From: an uncultured Syntrophobacterales bacterium
Lineage (GTDB): Bacteria > Desulfobacterota > Syntrophia > Syntrophales > UBA5619
Reading direction: 5' to 3'
NCBI GenBank assembly: GCA_903903205.1
Contig: CAIUXU010000003.1
Span: 1 to 11,550, forward strand
DNA: 11,550 nucleotides
The notes under the pieces are model-generated. The model had not been told where the DNA came from. It ran no database searches and worked only from the letters and a program-made list of their open reading frames with translations. This document shows, one piece after another, positions 7,285-11,550 of the stretch. Numbering within the stretch: position 1 is the first letter of the stretch; every line of letters begins with the position of its first letter. The translations under genes and the position numbers were made by a program.

Positions 7285-8957
7285 GTGATATTAATCAATT
7301 ACCTGATTTTTCGCAAATTCCTGATGCCGTTGTCGAACAGCGACGTCACTATTCCTCCCTGTTGGTCTGGATCATTCCTATCATCGCCGCAATCATTGGC
7401 GCTTCCCTGGCGGTCAAATCCTACCTGGATCGCGGATCGATCATTACCATCACCTTCAAGAGCGGAGAAGGCATCGAAGCAGGCAAAACCAAGATCAAGT
7501 ACAAGGATGTACCGATCGGCGAGGTAAAGGCCGTTACCCTTGCCAAAGACGGTTCGCATGTCCTCGTAACCGCAGAAATGTTCAAGGAATCTGCTCTTTT
7601 GATGGTGGAGGATACCCGTTTCTGGGTTGTACGGGCCAGAATTTCCCGCAGCAACATTTCCGGGCTTGGGACCTTGATGGAGGGGTCTTACATAGGTGTG
7701 GATACAGGCACATCCAAGCAACCACAGGATGAATTCAAGGGGCTGGAGAGGCCGCCGGTTTTTGCCATGAATGAGCCGGGCCGTCAGTTTATCCTGCGCG
7801 CCATGGACATCGGTTCACTGGACATCACCTCTCCGATTTTCTACCGTCGCATTCAGGTCGGGGAGGTGATTGCATATGATCTGGACCAGGACGGAAAAGG
7901 GGTAACGCTCAATATATTCATCCGCGCCCCCTACGACCAGTACGTCAAGGCGAATACCATTTTCTGGCATGCCAGCGGCATCGACGTCAGCCTTGACGCC
8001 ACTGGGGTAAAGGTCAACAGCCAATCTCTCGTTACAATTCTGCTGGGCGGCATCTCCTTTCTTTCGCCGGAGGATCCTGATAACGCCCAACCTGCCCACC
8101 CCGACACCACCTTCACCCTGTTTGCCAACAAGGATGAGGCCATGAAACGCCCGGATGCAGTCGTCAAGACCTATCTCCTGATGTTCCAGGAATCGGTTCG
8201 CGGTTTGAGCATTGGGGCTCCTGTGGACTTGCGCGGTTTTACCGTGGGTGAGGTCACCAAGATCAACATTGATCTAGACCCCCATAATAATTCAATTTCC
8301 ATTCCAGTGGAGGTTCAATTGTATCCGGAACGTCTGCTGGGGCGCTACCGCGCTAACTCGAAGCAAGTCAAACCTATAGATTCCCGTCAAATCCTCGACA
8401 TCATGGTCAAGCAGGGTTTCCGGGCCCATCTCGTGAATGGTAACCTGCTAACAGGTCAACTCTACGTTGCCCTGGACTTCTTCCCCAAGGCAGCGCCGGC
8501 GAGGGTGGACTGGAGCAAGAATCCGCCGGAACTCCCTACGATAACCGGCAGCGTGGAGCAATTCAAGACAACACTCATGCAAATTGTGCAGAAGATCGAG
8601 AAGTTACCTCTTGAAGAGCTTGCCGGCGAGGCACGGCAGACGATCCAGACGATTGAAACCACCCTGAAGAGCGCGGACAAACTGCTCAAAAATGTGGACG
8701 CATCGGTCGTACCCGAGGCGCATTCGATGCTAGAGGATGTTCGCAAAGCCCTGGACGATGTACGCAAAACCCTGGACGATGCGCGGAAAACCCTGGGAGG
8801 CGCAAAACAGACCCTCTCTCCCGATGCACCGCTCCAGCAGGATCTGCGCGAAACATTGCGCGAATTGAGCCGCGCTGCCCAATCTTTAAGGGTTTTGGCC
8901 GACTACCTGGAGCGCCACCCGGAATCCCTGATTCGCGGCAAGGAGGATGAACGATGA
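7281..8957 (+). CDS. pqiB: PqiB-like MCE-domain lipid transport protein
   Basis: This is a 558-residue inner-membrane-anchored periplasmic protein, close to the 546 residues of E. coli PqiB. That protein forms hexameric MCE rings and a coiled-coil needle bridging the periplasm for lipid transfer. One transmembrane helix lies at about 27-47. Three MCE domains follow at roughly 52-142, 168-262 and 296-400. The first and third carry V-P-I-G-E-V and F-T-V-G-E-V, the second I-Q-V-G-E-V, at equivalent strands. A helical, coiled-coil-prone tail at 420-545 ends in D-Y-L-E-R-H-P-E-S-L-I-R-G-K, the usual family terminus. The frame is open back to 7029, but the ATG at 7281 is correct: it has GGAAAGAG upstream, an ATGA overlap and the hydrophilic N-terminus expected before the helix. 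Heptad repeats in the tail are listed separately. Confidence 0.95.
   Translation: MSDINQLPDFSQIPDAVVEQRRHYSSLLVWIIPIIAAIIGASLAVKSYLDRGSIITITFKSGEGIEAGKTKIKYKDVPIGEVKAVTLAKDGSHVLVTAEMFKESALLMVEDTRFWVVRARISRSNISGLGTLMEGSYIGVDTGTSKQPQDEFKGLERPPVFAMNEPGRQFILRAMDIGSLDITSPIFYRRIQVGEVIAYDLDQDGKGVTLNIFIRAPYDQYVKANTIFWHASGIDVSLDATGVKVNSQSLVTILLGGISFLSPEDPDNAQPAHPDTTFTLFANKDEAMKRPDAVVKTYLLMFQESVRGLSIGAPVDLRGFTVGEVTKINIDLDPHNNSISIPVEVQLYPERLLGRYRANSKQVKPIDSRQILDIMVKQGFRAHLVNGNLLTGQLYVALDFFPKAAPARVDWSKNPPELPTITGSVEQFKTTLMQIVQKIEKLPLEELAGEARQTIQTIETTLKSADKLLKNVDASVVPEAHSMLEDVRKALDDVRKTLDDARKTLGGAKQTLSPDAPLQQDLRETLRELSRAAQSLRVLADYLERHPESLIRGKEDER
8736..8819 (+). repeat. Four 21-bp tandem units encoding heptads in the PqiB coiled coil
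   Basis: Units at 8736-8756, 8757-8777, 8778-8798 and 8799-8819 encode DVRKALD, DVRKTLD, DARKTLG and GAKQTLS. The first three are highly similar at DNA level (the first two differ at 2 of 21 bases), the fourth is degenerate. The 21-bp period equals one heptad, so gain or loss of a unit keeps the reading frame and changes the needle length by about 1 nm. Confidence 0.8.
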
Positions 8958-9595
8958 AAACACGGCACTGGCTTATAATCGCCCTCGTCTGCTGGGTTGT
9001 TGCCGCTTTGGCTGGTTGCAGCAGATCACCTCGCGCAAACTTTTACATTCTGGAGCCCACTGCGAAGGCTGAGACAGCTCTTCCCGCCAGGAAAGCGCCG
9101 ACCGTGGCCATCGCTACGATCACCCTGCCTGAGATTGTGGACCGGCCGCAGCTCGTGGTCCGTGTTGACGGTTCCCGGGTGGATATCCTTGAGATGCATC
9201 GCTGGGCAGAACCATTAAAAAGCGGGATAACCCGACTCCTGGCGGAAAATCTATCCCGCCTGCTCGGGTTGGACCATGTGTCGCTCTCTTCTCAAAACAA
9301 CACAGAAACCAGATTCCCGATAAGAGAATTCGGGGATAACAAAGGTGAGACGGATTACCGAATATTTGTGGATATCCGGCGCTTTGAATCCACGGCTGAT
9401 TCCGTAACCATCGATGCATTCTGGACCATACGCCGGTCAACGCAGGAATCCCAGAAAACTGGTCGCTCGCAGGTACACGAGCCCCGTGGCGGCGCAGGTT
9501 ACGAGACCTTGGTATCGGCTTACAGCCGCGCACTTGCCGGTGTTAGCAACGACATTGCCCGTGCCATCCGTACAGAAGGGGCGGCGCCACGATGA
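8954..9595 (+). CDS. pqiC: PqiC-like lipoprotein (ABC-type transport auxiliary lipoprotein family)
   Basis: This 213-residue lipoprotein is the expected outer-membrane partner of the PqiB needle. The N-terminus has a positively charged start, a hydrophobic stretch and a lipobox L19-A-G-C22, so Cys22 would be lipidated. The mature part begins A-N-F-Y-I-L-E-P, typical of the PqiC/DUF330 family, and continues with a P-E-I-V-D-R-P-Q-L-V-V-R segment and the W-A-E-P-L motif characteristic of these proteins. A strong AGGAGG at 8941-8946 lies 7 nt before the ATG, which overlaps the pqiB stop (ATGA, 8954-8957). It completes a pqiA-pqiA-pqiB-pqiC operon with the same order as in enterobacteria. Confidence 0.92.
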   Translation: MKTRHWLIIALVCWVVAALAGCSRSPRANFYILEPTAKAETALPARKAPTVAIATITLPEIVDRPQLVVRVDGSRVDILEMHRWAEPLKSGITRLLAENLSRLLGLDHVSLSSQNNTETRFPIREFGDNKGETDYRIFVDIRRFESTADSVTIDAFWTIRRSTQESQKTGRSQVHEPRGGAGYETLVSAYSRALAGVSNDIARAIRTEGAAPR

Positions 9596-9654
9596 TGATC
9601 CGCTGGTTCGATGCCGAGGCGGAGGGCAGAGGGAAACAAAGTGTTGAGTGCTGA
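9592..9654 (+). other. Possible 20-codon remnant ORF overlapping the pqiC stop
   Basis: An ATG overlaps the pqiC stop as ATGA, like every other junction of this operon, and opens a 20-codon frame beginning MMIRWFDAEAEGRGK. It runs straight into the left arm of the inverted repeat at 9646-9695 and stops there. I recognise no family. It may be chance, or the front end of a former fifth operon gene cut off when the repeat arrived. No strong ribosome binding site is visible beyond translational coupling. Confidence 0.2.
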
Positions 9655-9695
9655 GGACTGAGAAGAAAACACTCAGCACTCAGTCCTCAGCACTC
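9646..9695. terminator. Perfect 17-bp inverted repeat at the convergent pqiC/miaA junction, possible bidirectional terminator
   Basis: GAGTGCTGAGGACTGAG at 9646-9662 is exactly matched by its reverse complement at 9679-9695, with a 16-nt loop. On the plus strand a short TGTTTT follows, which is weak for an intrinsic terminator. The loop contains an extra copy of the arm sequence (CTCAGCACT at 9672-9680), allowing an alternative 9-bp pairing with 9647-9655. The internally repetitive CTCAGCACT/CTCAGTCCT pattern is more like a dispersed repeat than a purpose-built terminator, though it could serve as one for both genes. Confidence 0.6.
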
Positions 9696-9700
9696 TGTTT

Positions 9701-10690
9701 TCAGGAAGGGCGAGTCGCAAGATCGTTGATCAGGCCGAGCGCTGTCTCTTCATCGGCGCCCTCGATCCAATGGATCCGGACGCCGTTTTTCTCCATCCGC
9801 CGAAACCACGTTTCCTGTCGCTTGGCAAACTGATGGATTCGGGTGTTCAACGTCTGAAACATCTCCTCCAAAGTGATTTTCCGCTGTAGATAACGGGCGA
9901 TGTAACGGTATTCCAGGCCGAAGGCGTCTATCCGCTCCCATGCGATCCCCTCGTCATGAAGGCGCTGCACCTCTTCGATCATTCCGGCCTCCAGACGGGT
10001 CTTCAGGCGATGAGTGATCTTCAAGCGCAGGTCCTTCCGCTCACAACGGATGCCGATAATCAGCGGCGAAACTGCGATGACCGTCTCCGGGTCACGTGGA
10101 TGCGCCTGTGAAAACTCAGCGATCTCGATTGCCCGGATAAGCCTGTTTCGCTCCAGAAGGTCCGTCGAATTGTGGAGATCCGGGGAAAGCGAAAGAAAGC
10201 GCAGGCGAAGGGATTCCATCTGCTCTCCAGCCAGTTTATCGCGAAGCTCAGGATTTTCAGGTACCGAGACCATTCGGTATCCCCGGAGAACGGCATCCAG
10301 GTAGAGCCCAGTTCCACCCACCAGCACAGGGATCCCCCCCCGTTTCAAAATCTGCCCGAAACATGCGTAGAAACGTTCCTGAAAGGCAAAAACGCTGAAT
10401 TCATCCCCCGGATCGCAAATGTCGATCAGGTGAACGGGGACCGCCTCCCCTTCCCTGCCGTATTCGGAGAGATCCTTTCCCGTCCCCAGATCCATTCCCC
10501 GATAAACTTGGCGGGAATCCGCCGAGATAATCTCCCCGCCGATCCGTCGCGCCAGGCGGACGGCGAGCCCCGTCTTGCCCGAAGCAGTCGCACCCAGAAC
10601 GACAAGAAGATTGAAGCTTTCCCGGAACCTTCTGTTCAATATCTCTTCCATGATAACGGAATGAACCCTTTTCTCTCTCACTTGATTCAT
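9701..10690 (-). CDS. miaA: tRNA dimethylallyltransferase (MiaA)
   Basis: MiaA transfers a dimethylallyl group to N6 of A37 in tRNAs reading codons that start with U, the first step toward ms2i6A, in the cytoplasm. The 329-residue frame has a P-loop GATASGKT at 33-40, I-S-A-D-S-R-Q-V-Y-R-G-M-D just after, V-H-L-I-D-I, V-G-G-T-G-L-Y-L and a C-terminal F-A-K-R-Q-E-T-W-F-R-R motif, all family landmarks. It belongs to a divergent branch: G-T-G-K-D replaces the usual G-T-A-K-P, and F-G-L-E-Y-R-Y replaces the usual G-Y-K/R-E segment. The start is unclear. ATG 10690 has no ribosome binding site and lies in a hairpin; ATG 10651 (residue 14) has AAAAGGG at a long spacing and puts the P-loop nearer the usual position. 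No hfq or mutL neighbour is present. Confidence 0.93.
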   Translation of the reverse strand: MNQVREKRVHSVIMEEILNRRFRESFNLLVVLGATASGKTGLAVRLARRIGGEIISADSRQVYRGMDLGTGKDLSEYGREGEAVPVHLIDICDPGDEFSVFAFQERFYACFGQILKRGGIPVLVGGTGLYLDAVLRGYRMVSVPENPELRDKLAGEQMESLRLRFLSLSPDLHNSTDLLERNRLIRAIEIAEFSQAHPRDPETVIAVSPLIIGIRCERKDLRLKITHRLKTRLEAGMIEEVQRLHDEGIAWERIDAFGLEYRYIARYLQRKITLEEMFQTLNTRIHQFAKRQETWFRRMEKNGVRIHWIEGADEETALGLINDLATRPS

Positions 10691-10708
10691 CTGCGAAGCA
10701 AATGAATC
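10684..10708 (-). promoter_or_regulatory. Tight hairpin over the first possible miaA start codon
   Basis: Arms at 10684-10694 and 10698-10708 are complementary over 11 positions with a 3-nt loop; in minus-strand RNA the single mismatch becomes a G-U pair. The ATG at 10690-10688 is inside the 3' arm. No T-run follows, so it is not a terminator. It could limit initiation at that ATG or simply lie in the leader if translation begins at 10651. The role is inferred. Confidence 0.45.
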
Positions 10709-10713
10709 GCGGA

Positions 10714-10752
10714 TAAAAAAAAAGTCCCGGCCGCATCGGACGACCGGGACTT
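10714..10752 (-). terminator. Intrinsic terminator of the cold shock gene
   Basis: On the minus strand AAGTCCCGG (10752-10744) pairs perfectly with CCGGGACTT (10730-10722) and is followed by an unbroken T-run through 10714. It lies about 20 nt after the csp stop codon at 10773. This is a textbook Rho-independent terminator and leaves only about 23 nt before the first possible miaA start. Confidence 0.93.
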
Positions 10753-10772
10753 CTACGGTTGTAAATGTTGGC

Positions 10773-10973
10773 TTATGATGGCTGAACGTTTACCGCTGCA
10801 GGTCCTTTTTTGCCCTGCTCGATGTCAAAGCGAATTCGCTGACCCTCATAAAGCGTCTTGAAGCCTTCGCCCTGGATGGCACTGAAATGCACAAATACAT
10901 CCCCGCCCTCATCATTCTCGATAAAGCCAAACCCCTTTTTCTCGTTGAACCATTTTACCTTGCCTTCTGCCAA
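10773..10973 (-). CDS. CspA-family cold shock protein, TTG start
   Basis: This 66-residue single cold-shock-domain protein binds single-stranded RNA/DNA and acts as an RNA chaperone or antiterminator. It begins M-A-E-G-K-V-K-W-F-N, with RNP1 K-G-F-G-F-I at 13-18 and RNP2 V-F-V-H-F at 26-30, and ends A-V-N-V-Q-P. The frame is open upstream to an ATG-like start at 11042, but the extra 23 residues do not fit the family. Translation should instead begin at TTG 10973, 9 nt after a strong AGGAGGG. The resulting length matches the usual 65-70 residues. A strong terminator follows. Upstream, another terminator-like hairpin ends about 58 nt before the start, so the gene is probably expressed on its own or through a controlled leader. 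The name cspA is not assigned because paralogues cannot be separated here. Confidence 0.95.
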   Translation of the reverse strand: MAEGKVKWFNEKKGFGFIENDEGGDVFVHFSAIQGEGFKTLYEGQRIRFDIEQGKKGPAAVNVQPS

Positions 10974-11031
10974 ATCCGTACACCCTCCTTTCTTGAGATT
11001 TGTTCTAGCGGGCGCCACTACCTCGAGATAC

Positions 11032-11076
11032 AAAAAAACCACCCCTTTTCAGGGACGCACCCTGAACCGGTGGTGG
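11032..11076 (-). terminator. Intrinsic terminator-like hairpin between the ABC transporter gene and csp
   Basis: In minus-strand RNA a 7-bp stem TTCAGGG (11066-11060) with CCCTGAA (11054-11048) and a 5-nt loop is extended, across a small internal loop, by pairing of CCACC/GGTGG around 11039-11043 and 11069-11076. It is followed by seven T at 11038-11032. It probably ends the peptide-transporter transcript, although it is about 140 nt from that stop codon. It could instead lie in the csp leader as an attenuator. Confidence 0.8.
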
Positions 11077-11149
11077 CTCAATTGTTCTGCAAGATATTAA
11101 CACCCAACTTTTCCCTGCCCCGCCCTTTATCTTATCCCATCAAACTCAA

Positions 11150-11183
11150 CGTAGGAGCTACTTCCCGGGCGGATGCGTCTGCC
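11150..11183. repeat. REP-like GC-rich palindromic segment downstream of the ABC transporter gene
   Basis: CGTAGGAGC at 11150-11158 resembles the CGTAGGGGC core of the inverted repeat at 2724-2768. It is followed by a short stem GGCGGA (11168-11173) with TCTGCC (11178-11183) around a TGCG tetraloop, including one G-T wobble. The whole piece is GC-rich in otherwise AT-richer intergenic DNA. Membership of a repeat family is a guess from three sites. Confidence 0.3.
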
Positions 11184-11215
11184 TAACATCGATTTTTTGA
11201 AAATGCAAGCACTTT

Positions 11216-11550
11216 TTAGCGAAAAAGATGGCAGGCGGCCCAATGGTCTGCGCCATCCCCGTCCAGCAGCGGCTCCTGCTGTTCGCAAATCCCGATCCGG
11301 ACCGGACAGCGTGGATGGAAGGCACACCCTTGCGGCGGCGCCGCCGGCGAGGGCATCTCGCCGCTCAGGACCGTCCGTTCCGATTTTCGAAGCGGGTCCA
11401 TGGAGGGCACGGCGGAAAGAAGCGCCTTGGTGTAGGGATGAACCGGGGCGCCGCAGACCTGCTCGGCCCCTCCCGACTCAACAATCTTCCCCAGATACAT
11501 AACGGCAATCCGGTCGCTCATGTGGCGGACTACCCCCAGGTCATGGGTGA
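11216..11550 (-). CDS. Oligopeptide/dipeptide ABC transporter ATP-binding protein, C-terminal part (partial)
   Basis: This is the last 111 residues of an Opp/Dpp-type (OppF/DppF or OppD/DppD) ATPase that powers peptide import at the inner membrane. The frame runs off the window edge. It opens with T-H-D-L-G-V-V-R-H-M-S-D-R, containing the H-loop histidine, then A-V-M-Y-L-G-K-I-V-E, the end of the nucleotide-binding domain. The C-terminal oligopeptide/dipeptide-transporter extension follows: H-P-Y-T-K-A-L-L-S-A-V-P, then the cysteine-containing C-A-F-H-P-R-C-P and later C residues typical of this subfamily. Walker A, the signature motif and Walker B lie outside the window. The ATG visible at 11521 is internal. 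The rest of the operon should lie to the right. Whether it is the D or F subunit cannot be decided. Confidence 0.94.
   Translation of the reverse strand, partial: THDLGVVRHMSDRIAVMYLGKIVESGGAEQVCGAPVHPYTKALLSAVPSMDPLRKSERTVLSGEMPSPAAPPQGCAFHPRCPVRIGICEQQEPLLDGDGADHWAACHLFR

Noticed and set aside
10974..11042. 23-residue N-terminal extension of the cold shock protein
   Set aside because: The Shine-Dalgarno sequence AGGAGGG is inside this stretch and points to TTG 10973, which gives the canonical Csp N-terminus.

Overview
The window (11,550 bp, moderately GC-rich, Gram-negative gene content) looks like ordinary chromosomal sequence from a proteobacterium, probably of the Desulfobacterota/Deltaproteobacteria type. 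Exported and outer-membrane lipoprotein components (PqiC, periplasmic substrate-binding protein) imply a double membrane. The combination of TctABC, a divergent MiaA and an exported choloylglycine-type hydrolase suggests, but does not prove, that lineage.

Layout, left to right. (1) Positions 1-2721 (+): the end of a tripartite tricarboxylate transporter operon, tctC (5' truncated by the window), tctB and tctA. (2) Positions 2757-4130 (-): a family-2-like glycosyltransferase gene interrupted by a single in-frame amber codon; its 3' end lies inside a perfect 13-bp inverted repeat. (3) Positions 4214-4729 (+): an ADP-ribose-pyrophosphatase-type Nudix hydrolase, divergent from the glycosyltransferase. 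The short spacer contains an inverted repeat covering the glycosyltransferase ribosome binding site. (4) Positions 4743-5783 (-): an exported Ntn hydrolase of the choloylglycine hydrolase/penicillin V acylase family, visibly AT-richer than its surroundings. (5) Positions 6020-9595 (+): a compact pqi operon, with PqiA split into two half-proteins, then the MCE protein PqiB and the lipoprotein PqiC. All four genes are joined by ATGA overlaps and preceded by a good sigma70-like promoter. (6) Positions 9701-10690 (-): miaA, tRNA dimethylallyltransferase. (7) Positions 10773-10973 (-): a CspA-type cold shock protein starting at TTG, with a clear intrinsic terminator. (8) Positions 11216-11550 (-): the C-terminal end of an Opp/Dpp-type peptide ABC transporter ATPase, followed by a second intrinsic-terminator-like hairpin.

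Functional themes are carboxylate uptake (Tct), envelope lipid transport (Pqi), peptide uptake (Opp/Dpp) and housekeeping (MiaA, Csp, Nudix). I see no phage, transposase, CRISPR, defence island or RNA gene. The items most worth a second look are the amber-interrupted glycosyltransferase, the hairpins over translation starts (glycosyltransferase and miaA), the dispersed-looking inverted repeats in the gene junctions, and the possible truncated small ORF after pqiC. I do not see evidence for an entirely new system here.
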